Positions 42,573-52,469 of a stretch of 64,000 nucleotides of DNA are shown here, piece by piece (positions within the stretch are counted from its first letter, which is position 1; each line of letters starts with the position of its first letter). The notes under the pieces are model-generated. The model searched no databases, was not told the DNA's origin, and saw nothing but the letters and a program-made list of their open reading frames with translations. Position numbers and translations under genes: made by a program. Source of the DNA: UBA2185 sp964564625 (GTDB lineage Bacteria > Desulfobacterota > Syntrophia > Syntrophales > UBA2185); contig CAZMBE010000008.1 in assembly GCA_964564625.1 (NCBI GenBank), forward strand, positions 35,977 to 99,976, in the 5' to 3' direction.

Positions 42573-43628
42573 ATGTCTCGTAAAACTGGTATTGTAAAGG
42601 ACGAAAGGTATTTAAAGCATGACGCCGGATTTGGGCATCCGGAGTCACCTGAGCGGCTTGGCGCGACTCATATTATGCTGGGAGCCCCTGATATGGCGGG
42701 GAAGTTTGTTAAAATAGAACCGCGGTATGCCACCCATGAAGAAATAGGCATGATCCATTCTTCTTCCTATATCAAGCTTGTGGCCAGTACAGCCGGTCAG
42801 GCATTCGTTGCCCTCGATCCCGATACCGCCACAACACCGGAATCGTATGATGTCGCAAAGTTGGCAATAGGGGGGCTGTGCAACGCTATTGACAGCGTTG
42901 TGTCCGCAGAAGTGGCAAATGCCTTCGCCCTCGTCAGGCCACCCGGGCATCATGCCGGGGTATCGAATGCTGCGGGGTTCTGCCTGTTCAATAATGTTGC
43001 CGTAGGGGCAAAACACGCGATCTCCAAGCACAAGATGAATAGAATCCTTATAGTGGACTGGGATCTGCATCATGGAAATGGGACGCAGGCACAATTTTAT
43101 GATGATCGCAGAGTTCTATATTTCTCTACGCACCAGTACCCCTACTATCCGGGTACCGGCGCAATAGAGGAGATTGGAAGGGGAGACGGTCTCGGATACA
43201 ACGTGAATGTTCCCCTGAGACCCGGCGCAGACAATTACCAGTATGTAAGGATCTTTAGGAAGGTATTGTACCCGGTTGCTATGAAATTTAAGCCGGATCT
43301 TGTGCTGATTTCGGCCGGGTTCGATCCGTATTACAAGGATCCGCTCGGTGGTATGAAAGTAACCCCCGACGGTTTTGCCGCTTTAACGCGGATACTTATG
43401 GATGTTGCTGACCGCTGCTGCATGGGGAGACTGGTCGTAACGCTCGAGGGAGGGTATCACCTTACAGGCCTTGCGGAGTCGATAAAGGCGGTTCTTATTG
43501 AAATGCGGGATGGAACGCATGTATCTGACGAAACCCTTGGCTGTATGGAGCAGGACGCAGATAACCGGATAGATGCGGTAATACAGAAAGTAAAGGATCA
43601 GATCAACCCGATCTGGCAGGTATTTTAA
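42573..43628 (+). CDS. Histone-deacetylase-family (acetylpolyamine amidohydrolase-like) metalloenzyme
   Basis: The 351-residue protein has the Zn-hydrolase signatures of class II HDAC/AphA proteins: GHPESPERL, LVRPPGHHAG, FCLFNNVAVGA, DWDLHHGNGTQ, ISAGFDPYYKDPLGG and TLEGGYHL. The metal ligands Asp, His and Asp and the paired histidines are present. Bacterial members deacetylate polyamines, acetoin-related or other small acylated amines, or proteins; this one cannot be specified. GTG 42540 is possible, but ATG 42573 has GGAAGG 6-8 bases upstream. It diverges from the tat operon. Confidence 0.9.
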   Translation: MSRKTGIVKDERYLKHDAGFGHPESPERLGATHIMLGAPDMAGKFVKIEPRYATHEEIGMIHSSSYIKLVASTAGQAFVALDPDTATTPESYDVAKLAIGGLCNAIDSVVSAEVANAFALVRPPGHHAGVSNAAGFCLFNNVAVGAKHAISKHKMNRILIVDWDLHHGNGTQAQFYDDRRVLYFSTHQYPYYPGTGAIEEIGRGDGLGYNVNVPLRPGADNYQYVRIFRKVLYPVAMKFKPDLVLISAGFDPYYKDPLGGMKVTPDGFAALTRILMDVADRCCMGRLVVTLEGGYHLTGLAESIKAVLIEMRDGTHVSDETLGCMEQDADNRIDAVIQKVKDQINPIWQVF

Positions 43629-43783
43629 GAAGGGAAATGTTGTTTACGTCGTTGCGAACGAAATGATAGCAATCTCATGAGCTTCTGAAACTGTTGAAGA
43701 TTGCCGTGTTATTCAGTTCCTCGCAATGATTTTTTCATTCACGTTGCAAAGTTGTAATGGGTATAGAGAAGCAGGATACGGGA

Positions 43784-44071
43784 TTGAAAATAACAAAAGA
43801 AGAAGTGGAGTACGTGGCACATCTGGCAAGGCTGGACTTCAGCGAAGCGGAAAAGTCGAAATTCACCTCCCAGCTCAATGATATCCTGATGTATGTGGAG
43901 AAGCTGAACCAGGTGGACACCACGAATGTAGAACCGATGAGCCATGCCATTGCCCTCCAGAATGCCTTCCGGGATGACAGTGTCCACGATTCCCTCAGCC
44001 ATGACCTTTCCCTGTCCAATGCCCCCGAATCGCGGGGCCCCTTTTTCCGGGTACCAAAAGTTATCGAGTAA
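43784..44071 (+). CDS. gatC: Asp-tRNA(Asn)/Glu-tRNA(Gln) amidotransferase subunit C
   Basis: GatC stabilises the GatCAB complex, which amidates misacylated tRNAs. The 95-residue protein has the family start KITKEEVEYVAHLARL and VEPMSHA. An ATG at 43757 gives nine extra residues without a ribosome-binding site. TTG 43784 is preferred because it matches the normal N terminus and has AGGA 8 bases upstream. It is followed by gatA after 10 bp. Confidence 0.92.
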   Translation: MKITKEEVEYVAHLARLDFSEAEKSKFTSQLNDILMYVEKLNQVDTTNVEPMSHAIALQNAFRDDSVHDSLSHDLSLSNAPESRGPFFRVPKVIE

Positions 44072-44081
44072 TCGAGGAGTA

Positions 44082-45539
44082 ATGGAGCTTCATCAGTTAA
44101 CGATTCACGAACTGCAGAAACTGATCAGATCGCAAGAGATAGCTTCTTCCGACATAGTACAATCCGTATTTTCACGAATTGATGCGGTCGAGGGAAACGT
44201 TCACGCGTATATAACCCTCATGAAGGAGTATGCATTTGCGGAAGCGGCGAAAGCCGACAAGGATGTCAAGGAAGGGATGCTCAAACCCCTGACCGGCATT
44301 CCCATTGCCCTTAAGGATATTCTGTGCACGAAGGCTTTCCTGACGACATGCGGCTCTCATATCCTGCATAACTATATTCCCCCCTATGATGCCACGGTGG
44401 TGCAAAAATTAAGAGAAGCCGGCGCCGTGTTTACCGGAAAAACCAACATGGATGAATTCGCCATGGGTTCATCGACGGAGACATCATATTTCGGGATAAC
44501 CAGAAACCCATGGGACCTCGAGAGGATACCAGGCGGGTCCAGCGGCGGGTCCGCGGCGGCTGTAGCCGCCGATGAGTGCATCGCCTCGATCGGGTCCGAT
44601 ACAGGGGGGTCTATCCGACAGCCTGCCGCCCTGTGCGGTGTCGTCGGCATGAAACCAACCTACGGCAGGGTGTCCAGGTTCGGACTCATTGCCTTTGCCT
44701 CCTCCCTGGATCAGATCGGACCTTTTACGAAGGATGTGGAGGACTGCGCCATCATGATGAACGCAATTGCCGGGTATGATCCGCGGGAATCAACGTCTGT
44801 TCCTATGAAGGTGCCTGATTATACGGAATTCATTTCCCGGGGCATTGATGGCTGGAAGGTGGGGATTCCGAAAGAATACTTTATTGAAGGCATTCATCCC
44901 GACATCGAAAAGGCGATGCAAAGGGCCATTACAACCGTTGAAGGGCTCGGTGCTACGTGTGTAGAGATATCACTGCCCCATACGGAGTATTGCCTGGCCG
45001 TGTATTATATCATTGCTCCCGCGGAGGCGAGTTCCAACCTTGCCCGCTATGACGGGGTGAAATATGGATTCCGTCCACAGGGTAGCATTGACCTCCTGGA
45101 GATGTATAAAAAAACTCGCTCCGCCGGTTTCGGAGCGGAGGTAAAGAGGCGCATCATGATCGGTACGTATGCGCTGTCTTCAGGCTACTACGATGCGTAT
45201 TACAAGAAAGCTTCCCAGGTAAGGGCGCTCATCAAGCGGGATTTTACTGAGGCCTTCACGCTATGCGACGCCATCCTTACACCGACGTCACCCACTCCCG
45301 CCTTTAAAATTGGTGAGAAAATGGACGACCCCCTCCAGATGTACCTCTCCGATATCTTCACCATATCGACAAACCTGGCAGGAATCCCCGGCATCTCTGT
45401 ACCGTGCGGATTTACCAAGGATGGTCTTCCCATAGGCGCTCAGTTCCTGGCAGGACATTTTGAGGAAGGGAAACTGATCCAGATAGCGTCTGCCTTTGAA
45501 AAGTATGCAAACATTGAGAAAAGGAGACCAGCCCTCTAA
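44082..45539 (+). CDS. gatA: GatCAB amidotransferase subunit A (glutaminase/amidase)
   Basis: GatA hydrolyses glutamine and channels ammonia to GatB. The 485-residue amidase-signature protein has KDILCTK (catalytic Lys), GGSSGGSAAAV (cis-Ser) and IGSDTGGSIRQPA (nucleophile Ser), with the family segment KTNMDEFAMGSS. A longer open frame back to 43944 overlaps gatC; ATG 44082 with GAGGAG upstream is the proper start. The stop overlaps gatB by 1 bp (TAATG). Confidence 0.97.
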   Translation: MELHQLTIHELQKLIRSQEIASSDIVQSVFSRIDAVEGNVHAYITLMKEYAFAEAAKADKDVKEGMLKPLTGIPIALKDILCTKAFLTTCGSHILHNYIPPYDATVVQKLREAGAVFTGKTNMDEFAMGSSTETSYFGITRNPWDLERIPGGSSGGSAAAVAADECIASIGSDTGGSIRQPAALCGVVGMKPTYGRVSRFGLIAFASSLDQIGPFTKDVEDCAIMMNAIAGYDPRESTSVPMKVPDYTEFISRGIDGWKVGIPKEYFIEGIHPDIEKAMQRAITTVEGLGATCVEISLPHTEYCLAVYYIIAPAEASSNLARYDGVKYGFRPQGSIDLLEMYKKTRSAGFGAEVKRRIMIGTYALSSGYYDAYYKKASQVRALIKRDFTEAFTLCDAILTPTSPTPAFKIGEKMDDPLQMYLSDIFTISTNLAGIPGISVPCGFTKDGLPIGAQFLAGHFEEGKLIQIASAFEKYANIEKRRPAL

Positions 45540-46972
45540 TGCCATATGAACCGGTTATCGGGCTGGAGGTACACGCCCAGCTCCTAACGCAAGCAAAGAT
45601 TTTCTGTAGCTGCTCGACGCAGTTCGGAGCTGAACCGAACAGTCACACCTGCCCTGTGTGCATGGGGATGCCCGGCGTCCTACCCGTGTTAAACAGGAAG
45701 GTAGTCGAATACACTATGAAGATGGCACTGGCGACTCATTGCAGGATCAATGAAGAATGCAATTTTGCGAGGAAAAACTATTTTTATCCGGACCTTCCCA
45801 AGGGGTACCAGATATCTCAGTATGCCCAGCCCCTTTCAGAACATGGGTATGTGGACATCGAACTGGACGGCGGGAAAAAAAGGATCGGCATAACCCGGAT
45901 TCACATGGAAGAAGACGCGGGGAAACTTTTGCATGATGAGTATCTGCCGTCGAGTTATGTGGATTTGAACCGGACAGGGGTACCCCTGATCGAGATTGTC
46001 AGCGAGCCGGATATGAGAAGTACCGACGAGGCCGTGGCCTATCTGAAAAGACTTCATGAGATACTGGTCTATCTGGAAATCTGTGATGGAAACATGGAAG
46101 AGGGGAGTTTCCGCTGCGACGCAAATGTGTCACTGAGGCCCAGAGGTGAAATGGTGTTCGGCACCAGGACTGAACTGAAGAATATGAATTCCTTCCGGAA
46201 CGTCCAGCGGGCTCTGGACTATGAAATCAAGCGGCAGCAGTACATCCTGGAGAGCGGTCAGCATGTCATCCAGGAAACCAGACTCTGGGACGATTCCAAG
46301 GGAGAGACCCAATCCATGCGCGGCAAAGAAGAAGCCCACGATTACCGCTACTTCCCCGATCCCGATCTCGTTCCGATTTTCATCGATAATGCATGGATAG
46401 AGGAGATGAAAAAAAGTCTCCCTGAACTGCCCCTGGAAAAACGTGAGCGTTTTATCAGAGATTACCAGATCCCTCCTTACGATGCCGGGGTACTGACGTC
46501 GAGCCGGGCCCTTGCCGGTTACTTTGAAGAAGTGGCGAGGCTTTCCGGGAAGCCGAAAACTGCCAGCAACTGGGTTATGGGTGATGTTCTCCGTTTCCTT
46601 AATGAGGAGAAGAGGGACATCAAAGAATGTCGTGTTCCGCCAGGATCTCTTGCAGAGATGATTCAGCTCATTGAAGACGGCACCATCAGCGGTAAAATGG
46701 CCAAGGACATTATTGTGGAAATGTACCGGACGGGAAAGTCACCTCAGACGGTTATTGAAGAAAAGGGCATGATACAGATTACCGATGAAGGAACCCTCGA
46801 AAAAACTGTTGCCGAGGTCATCGCGGCAAATCCCACACAACTGGCACAGTACCGGGGAGGGAAAGAAAAACTCTTCGGATACTTCGTCGGTCAGGTCATG
46901 AAAGCTACTCAGGGCAAGGCCAATCCCCAGCTCATTAACGAGCTTTTAAAAAAGATGTTGGCCAAAGAATAA
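45539..46972 (+). CDS. gatB: GatCAB amidotransferase subunit B
   Basis: GatB binds the misacylated tRNA and performs the kinase-amidation step. The 477-residue protein has the start YEPVIGLEVHAQLLTQAK, zinc-type cysteines in FCSC...CPVCMGMPG, FARKNYFYPDLPKGYQISQY, and the C-terminal YqeY-like tRNA-binding domain (GQVMKATQGKANPQ). GatCAB presence implies that Gln-tRNA and/or Asn-tRNA are made indirectly. Confidence 0.97.
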   Translation: MPYEPVIGLEVHAQLLTQAKIFCSCSTQFGAEPNSHTCPVCMGMPGVLPVLNRKVVEYTMKMALATHCRINEECNFARKNYFYPDLPKGYQISQYAQPLSEHGYVDIELDGGKKRIGITRIHMEEDAGKLLHDEYLPSSYVDLNRTGVPLIEIVSEPDMRSTDEAVAYLKRLHEILVYLEICDGNMEEGSFRCDANVSLRPRGEMVFGTRTELKNMNSFRNVQRALDYEIKRQQYILESGQHVIQETRLWDDSKGETQSMRGKEEAHDYRYFPDPDLVPIFIDNAWIEEMKKSLPELPLEKRERFIRDYQIPPYDAGVLTSSRALAGYFEEVARLSGKPKTASNWVMGDVLRFLNEEKRDIKECRVPPGSLAEMIQLIEDGTISGKMAKDIIVEMYRTGKSPQTVIEEKGMIQITDEGTLEKTVAEVIAANPTQLAQYRGGKEKLFGYFVGQVMKATQGKANPQLINELLKKMLAKE

Positions 46973-47153
46973 TTATCCAAGATTTATATGCCGTCCGACC
47001 ACCAAATCCCTCTCTCCTCTCACTCAAGGCCTCCCGCTGGGGGGAAGGTTTTAGAAACCTGACCAAACGCGTCAAAATGTTCCTCCACACCCAGGGTATA
47101 ATCGAAAAATGAGGGTTCCGGGGATCCGTATACGATGGATGGAGGACAACTGA

Positions 47154-47897
47154 ATGAACACACGTGTTGCGTATCTCATAGTAACCTTATCTTATTTGAT
47201 CGGCGGCGGTTCATTAATCGCGTTTGCAGTGTTTCTCTATAGTGGCTCATGTAACCTTGTGGATCTTGGTCTGGACGAACACAGTGTGCTGTTGTTCGAT
47301 GGCAGTCTTTCCGTGCTTTTTTTTATCCAACACAGCTTCATGATTCGAAGGTCCTTCCGCAAGAGGGTGGTCCGGTGTATCCTGGAAGAATACTACAGAC
47401 CTTTGTATGCAGTGGTTTCCGGCATGGTTCTTCTGGCGGTAGTGGTTTTATGGCAGGAATCAAACAGGACGATCGCAGTATTTAAGGGTATTCCCGGGGG
47501 GGTTTTCCGTTTACTGTATCTGGCAGCGCTGGCAGGTTTTGTCTGGGGTACACGAGCGCTAAAATCCTTTGATGCCCTCGGTGTACGGCAGGTCATGTAT
47601 CGTGTGCGCGGCAGAAAACAAAGGCAAATGCCTTTCACCATCAGCGGTCCGTACCGCTGGGTACGCCACCCGCTCTATTTTTTCGTGCTGTTGATGATCT
47701 GGTCGTGTCCGGTCTTGACGATGGACAGGTTGCTGTTCAATGTTCTCTGGACGATCTGGATAATTGTCGGTGCATTTCTTGAAGAGCGTGATCTTGTAGA
47801 AGACTTCGGCGACCGGTATATCGAATATCAAAAGAAAGTCCCCATGCTTATTCCCTACAAGCTTCGTCCTGCCCGGCAGTATTATGGTGATCCGTAA
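47154..47897 (+). CDS. Integral-membrane methyltransferase of the ICMT/PEMT group, MddA/NnrU-like
   Basis: This 247-residue protein has about six hydrophobic segments and the C-terminal SAM-binding region typical of membrane methyltransferases: ISGPYRWVRHPLYFF, GAFLEERDLVEDFGDRYIEYQ and VPMLIPY. The overall plan resembles methanethiol S-methyltransferase (MddA) and NnrU-like proteins. Isoprenylcysteine and phospholipid methyltransferases share the HPxY and EExDL blocks, so the substrate is open. It stands alone between gatB and the acyl-AMP ligase fusion gene. Confidence 0.75.
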   Translation: MNTRVAYLIVTLSYLIGGGSLIAFAVFLYSGSCNLVDLGLDEHSVLLFDGSLSVLFFIQHSFMIRRSFRKRVVRCILEEYYRPLYAVVSGMVLLAVVVLWQESNRTIAVFKGIPGGVFRLLYLAALAGFVWGTRALKSFDALGVRQVMYRVRGRKQRQMPFTISGPYRWVRHPLYFFVLLMIWSCPVLTMDRLLFNVLWTIWIIVGAFLEERDLVEDFGDRYIEYQKKVPMLIPYKLRPARQYYGDP

Positions 47898-47959
47898 TGT
47901 TTGGATTAAGGGATATTGAAACCGGCAACAACAATACCTCAACCTTTTCTTTATTTCGA

Positions 47960-47987
47960 TTGACAGAAGAAGATAGTATATTAGAAT
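47960..47987 (+). promoter_or_regulatory. Promoter of the acyl-AMP ligase fusion gene
   Basis: TTGACA (47960-47965) and TAGAAT (47982-47987) are separated by 16 bases, about 38 bases before TTG 48026. Confidence 0.55.
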
Positions 47988-48025
47988 TATAGTATAGACC
48001 TTGTTCAGAAAGTGGAGAGGAAAAG

Positions 48026-50878
48026 TTGAACCGCGAACACGTATCACATAACGAAGGCGCAACGGGCAATGTGATTGTAGGGATGATTCAGGACCTTATC
48101 GCCGAGCTGCGCCAACGCCGCAGATTAACCCGACCGGTGACCCTGGACAGCTCTCTTGCCCGGGATCTTGGTTTGGACAGCCTCGCCCGGGTGGAACTTG
48201 TCAGTCGCCTTGAAAGAACCTTCAACATCACATTGCCGGAAAGGGTTTTTGCAGATGCCGAAACTCCCCGCGATCTCCAGCGGGCCGTTCTGAGTGCGCG
48301 TCCTTCCAGGGACATCACGAAAATCCCTAATGTAGAGCTACCGAAACTTGATGAAGCGTTCTCTGTGCCTTACGGCGTGCACACGCTCACGGACGTTCTG
48401 AAGTGGCATGTACAGGCTCATCCTGACCGACACCATATCCGTTTTTACAGCGATGACGAAGAGGGTGAGGTCATGACGTATCGGACACTCATGAATCGGG
48501 CGTCGGATGTTGCAGCGGCATTGCAGAACGGAGGTCTGAAACCCGGCGGCCGCGTAGCCATTATGCTGCCCACGAGTGACGAATATTTTTTTGCCTTCAT
48601 GGGCATTTTGCTTGCGGGCGGCGTTCCCGTGCCCATGTATCCTCCTGCCCGCAGGAGCCAGTTAGAGGATCACCTGCGCCGCAGCAGCGTCATCCTGCGG
48701 AATTGCGGTGCCTCCATCATGATTATCATACCGGAGGCCAAGCGGTTTGCGCAGGTCCTCAAGACCCAGGTGGAGAGCCTGCACAGCCTGGTAACGGTGA
48801 GCGAATTGATGGCACAATGCCTGACCTACAAGGAAACCAGGATAGGAAGCCAGGATATTGCGTTCCTGCAGTACACATCAGGAAGTACGGGAAGTCCCAA
48901 AGGGGTTATCCTCACGCATGCCAATCTCTTGGCGAATATGCGGACAATGGGCGATGTGGCCCAGATAAGCGCCAACGATGTGATCGTGAGTTGGCTCCCC
49001 TTGTATCACGATATGGGTCTTATCGGGACCTGGCTGAACAGCCTCTACTTCGCGAGCATGCTCGTTCTTATGTCCCCTCTCAGCTTTTTATCCAGGCCCG
49101 AGCGGTGGCTCTGGGCGGTTCACCGGTACAGGGGTTCGTTATCGGCAGCGCCAAATTTCGCGTTCGAGCTCTGCCTCAAGAGAGTGCGCGATGGTGATAT
49201 ACAGGGACTGGATCTCAGTTCCTGGAGGGTTGCCTGCAATGGAGCAGAGCCGGTAAGTCCTGAAACGGTGGACCGTTTTTGCAGGCGTTTCGGCGCGTAT
49301 GGATTCCGTCGTGAGGCGTTCATGCCCGTATACGGTCTGGCGGAAAGCTCGCTCTGCCTGACCTTTCCGCCCCTTGACCGGGGCCCGCTCATTGATCGTA
49401 TTCAGAGGGATGCTTTCATGCAGGACGGCAAGGCCATACCGGCCGGTGTGGAAGGAACAAAGGTTCTCAATTTTGTGGCATGCGGCCGGCCTGTTCCTGG
49501 CCATGAAGTTCGCATTGTAGACCCTGCTGATATAGAGGTTCCCGAACGACACGAGGGGAGACTTCAATTCCGCGGACCATCGACGACAAGCGGTTATTTC
49601 CGGAACCCGGAAGATACAAAGCGCCTCTTTCATGACAATTGGCTGGAATCTGGAGATATGGCGTATATTGCGGAAGGCGACGTGTTTATTACCGGACGTA
49701 TCAAGGACATAATTATATGCGCCGGACGAAATATCTATCCCCAGGAACTGGAAGAGGCAATTGGCGACTTGGAAGGTGTCCGTAAAGGCAACGTTGTTGT
49801 GTTCGGCGCAGTCGATCCTGCTGCGGGAACAGAACAGATCGTCGTATTGGCCGAGACACGGGAAGAAGATCTTCAGAAGCTGGAGGCGCTTCGAAATGAG
49901 ATTAATGCCCTTACCATGGATCTGGCGGGCACATCGGTGTACAATGTGGTATTAACGCCTCCTGGAACCATCCTCAAAACCTCCAGCGGCAAGATCCGCC
50001 GTGCCGCAAACCGCCACCTTTATGAAAGCGGAAAGATCGGTAAACAACAGATAATGGCCTGGTGGCAGATAGCGCGTGTATTGCTGTCCGGGGTGCTTCC
50101 GGAACTGCGGCGCCTGCGGCATGTTACATCCGCCGGGTTGTATGCTGCGTATTGCTGGATATTGTTCTGTGTGACAGCCCCGCCCACCTGGTTATGCATC
50201 GTTCTGGCGCCGCGATCTTCCTGGCGGTGGAAATGTATGAGGAGAGTTGCCCGCTTCCTTACACGGGCTTCTTTCACGCCGCTCATCGTTCATGGAAAGG
50301 AACACTTCCCCCGAGAACGTCCCTGCATTATCGTGTCCAATCACGCAAGTTATATAGACAGCCTCTTGATGGTGGCAACCATTCCCTTTGAATTCAGCTT
50401 TGTCGCGAAAGCGGAGCTAATCAACAACACGGTGAGTCGTATATACCTCGATCGAATCGGAACAGAGTACGTGGAACGATTCGACGCGCAAAGAGGTGTA
50501 AAGGACGCCCAGCGAATATCCTCATCCGCGCGGACCGGCCGTTCAATACTCTTTTTTGCGGAAGGCACGTTCACCCGGGTTCCGGGTCTCCTTCCCTTTC
50601 ACATGGGAGCATTCCTGGCTGCTGCCGAAGCCGATTTGCCGGTCGTACCGGTTGCCATCCGCGGTACCCGTTCGATATTGCTGAATGAAACATGGTTTCC
50701 CCGCCGCGGGAGGATAACCATGACAATAGGAAAACCCATCGAGCCCGCCGAGGCGAGAGATGGGGCGAAGGACAACGTATGGTCAACGGCGCTGAAGCTC
50801 CGGGATGCCGCCCGTGAGCACATACTGCGCCACTGCGGCGAGCCGGATCTTGCGGATGAGAAATCACCTTTGTTATGA
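48026..50878 (+). CDS. Three-domain fusion: acyl carrier protein, fatty acyl-AMP ligase, PlsC-type acyltransferase
   Basis: The 950-residue protein joins three activities. Residues 15-90 are an ACP with the phosphopantetheine Ser52 in LGLDSLARVEL. Residues 110-680 are an adenylating ligase of the fatty acyl-AMP ligase type with YTSGSTGSPKGV, PLYHDMGLIG, VYGLAESSLC, YFRNPEDTKRLF and GRIKDIIICAGRNIYPQ. Residues 750-950 are an acyltransferase with NHASYIDS and FAEGTFTRVPG. A hydrophobic stretch (about 700-730) lies between. The arrangement suggests that an acid is activated, loaded onto the internal ACP and transferred to a lipid acceptor at the membrane. TTG 48026 has GGAGAGG 5-6 bases upstream. 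Confidence 0.9.
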   Translation: MNREHVSHNEGATGNVIVGMIQDLIAELRQRRRLTRPVTLDSSLARDLGLDSLARVELVSRLERTFNITLPERVFADAETPRDLQRAVLSARPSRDITKIPNVELPKLDEAFSVPYGVHTLTDVLKWHVQAHPDRHHIRFYSDDEEGEVMTYRTLMNRASDVAAALQNGGLKPGGRVAIMLPTSDEYFFAFMGILLAGGVPVPMYPPARRSQLEDHLRRSSVILRNCGASIMIIIPEAKRFAQVLKTQVESLHSLVTVSELMAQCLTYKETRIGSQDIAFLQYTSGSTGSPKGVILTHANLLANMRTMGDVAQISANDVIVSWLPLYHDMGLIGTWLNSLYFASMLVLMSPLSFLSRPERWLWAVHRYRGSLSAAPNFAFELCLKRVRDGDIQGLDLSSWRVACNGAEPVSPETVDRFCRRFGAYGFRREAFMPVYGLAESSLCLTFPPLDRGPLIDRIQRDAFMQDGKAIPAGVEGTKVLNFVACGRPVPGHEVRIVDPADIEVPERHEGRLQFRGPSTTSGYFRNPEDTKRLFHDNWLESGDMAYIAEGDVFITGRIKDIIICAGRNIYPQELEEAIGDLEGVRKGNVVVFGAVDPAAGTEQIVVLAETREEDLQKLEALRNEINALTMDLAGTSVYNVVLTPPGTILKTSSGKIRRAANRHLYESGKIGKQQIMAWWQIARVLLSGVLPELRRLRHVTSAGLYAAYCWILFCVTAPPTWLCIVLAPRSSWRWKCMRRVARFLTRASFTPLIVHGKEHFPRERPCIIVSNHASYIDSLLMVATIPFEFSFVAKAELINNTVSRIYLDRIGTEYVERFDAQRGVKDAQRISSSARTGRSILFFAEGTFTRVPGLLPFHMGAFLAAAEADLPVVPVAIRGTRSILLNETWFPRRGRITMTIGKPIEPAEARDGAKDNVWSTALKLRDAAREHILRHCGEPDLADEKSPLL

Positions 50879-51123
50879 ATCGAAGCTATCCGCAGCGCCC
50901 CGCGTGTGATGAGAGAATCTTTTTTACGTTTCCGAATGCGGGCAAAACTTGTGTTTTGTAAAAACGGTGTGATTATGGTAATGAAGCGCACCGTTCCCTT
51001 CTATGGGGAGCCATGATTCCACTCGGAAGTTACTCGTATTTTCCGGTGGATAGCCCCGGCGTAAGTCGCCACAGAAGGGATCATTTCTAACAGGTCGCAA
51101 AACTCATTTATAAGCGGAGGAAT

Positions 51124-51639
51124 ATGGCGGAAATTAAAAGTACCCTTGATCTCATCATGGAAAGGACAAAGAATCTCACCATGACGGCGGATGAAAAGAA
51201 CGCCTTTCAAAGGAAAGAGTGGGAAGGAAAAGTGAAGGGCTGGGTGCGGAAATACATTGATGGAACAATGCATCTCGAAGATCTTAAGGTACATATCGAA
51301 TCGAGCGAATCACAATTTCAGGAAATCCGGAATATTCTCAAGATAGAGATTTTAGAACATATCCAACCTGAGAGCAATAATGCGCTCTTGTTGCAGCTTC
51401 TTGAAGACGTACTGGATTCAGACACACGGCCGATTATGGATCTCATCACGCTGTTTCAAAACAACCTGAGCGCGACTATGATCGAAAGACGGAAAGCCAT
51501 CAAAAAAGCGTTAGAACAGAAAAAAATATTCGGTTCTTCCGTTGTTCCCAATATGGACCGTGATAGTGAATGGCGGGAATATCTGCAAAAATTCAGATTG
51601 GATTTTAAGAATCAGGTATCATCTCTTACAGGTAATTAA
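51124..51639 (+). CDS. Hypothetical helical protein
   Basis: This 171-residue soluble protein is highly charged and predicted largely helical, with Leu-rich amphipathic segments (for example ALLLQLLEDVL and MDLITLFQNNL). I recognise no domain or motif, and it has no signal peptide or membrane helix. GGAGG 4 bases upstream supports ATG 51124. The last 14 bp overlap the convergent MBL-fold gene. Confidence 0.6.
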   Translation: MAEIKSTLDLIMERTKNLTMTADEKNAFQRKEWEGKVKGWVRKYIDGTMHLEDLKVHIESSESQFQEIRNILKIEILEHIQPESNNALLLQLLEDVLDSDTRPIMDLITLFQNNLSATMIERRKAIKKALEQKKIFGSSVVPNMDRDSEWREYLQKFRLDFKNQVSSLTGN

Positions 51640-52261
51640 AATAGTAGGCTTGAATTTTCTTGAAATTTGCCTTTATCGCTTCTTGCCCGATCAGAATTTC
51701 CCCATGTCCCGTGAAAAGATATTCTGTATCCAGTTGACTGATTTTCTGAATGCTGTTCTTCAGCTCTTTCCCATTCCCGCCGGGTAGGTCCGTGCGGCCG
51801 ATCCCCTGAAAAAATACCACATCTCCCGTAAACAGTGCCTTCTTGTCGGGCCAGTACAGGCACAGGGATCCTGGGGAGTGCCCTGGCGTCATCACTACCT
51901 GGAACCTGTGCTCACCGATAGTCACATCTCCCTCTTCGAGGAAAAAATCCGGTTCCGGCATACCAGAACCGGCATATTTCTTGATGTTCCTGTATTCTTC
52001 CTCGCTCATGGTAAACATGGTCGATGCGTGTAATTCTGTGACAGCCTCCAGATGGTCCGGATGTCCGTGCGTCACCACGGCCACGTCAATCTGATCAAGA
52101 TCGATGTCCAAAAGAGCCAGATTTTTAAGGACATGGCCAAACAGGTGCCGGTGGCCAGGATCAACCAGAATTTTCACCTCACCATCAATGAGGTAGGCAT
52201 TGCAGTTATTCTGTGTGGGTATGCGCCAGAGAAAGGCGTGAAGACCATCAAATACTTTCAT
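51626..52261 (-). CDS. Metallo-beta-lactamase-fold hydrolase (glyoxalase II-like)
   Basis: This 211-residue protein has the MBL motifs THGHPDHLEA, TPGHSPGSLCLYW, ALFTGDVVF and FTGHGE, so both metal sites are complete. It resembles hydroxyacylglutathione hydrolase-like proteins, which cleave thioesters, but the long C-terminal domain of GloB is missing. A longer open frame reaches 52414; ATG 52261 has AAGGT 8 bases upstream and begins the conserved fold (KVFDGLHAFLWRIP). It is convergent with and overlaps the preceding gene. Confidence 0.87.
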   Translation of the reverse strand: MKVFDGLHAFLWRIPTQNNCNAYLIDGEVKILVDPGHRHLFGHVLKNLALLDIDLDQIDVAVVTHGHPDHLEAVTELHASTMFTMSEEEYRNIKKYAGSGMPEPDFFLEEGDVTIGEHRFQVVMTPGHSPGSLCLYWPDKKALFTGDVVFFQGIGRTDLPGGNGKELKNSIQKISQLDTEYLFTGHGEILIGQEAIKANFKKIQAYYFNYL

Positions 52262-52469
52262 ACGATTTACCTTCGTTCTCACCTTCCAGTATTGTGGAGG
52301 GGATATAAAACGAGAGTCCTTGTGTGTCAATGCAATAATTGACTTCTTGGTCTCAATAATACTATAATTATACAATAACGTTCGTATGGCGCAGGGAGAG
52401 GGTATCTTATTCAACAGTGGCGTGTGTTGAGAGAATTAATTGATAGGGCAATCATTAACGTATTCATCA

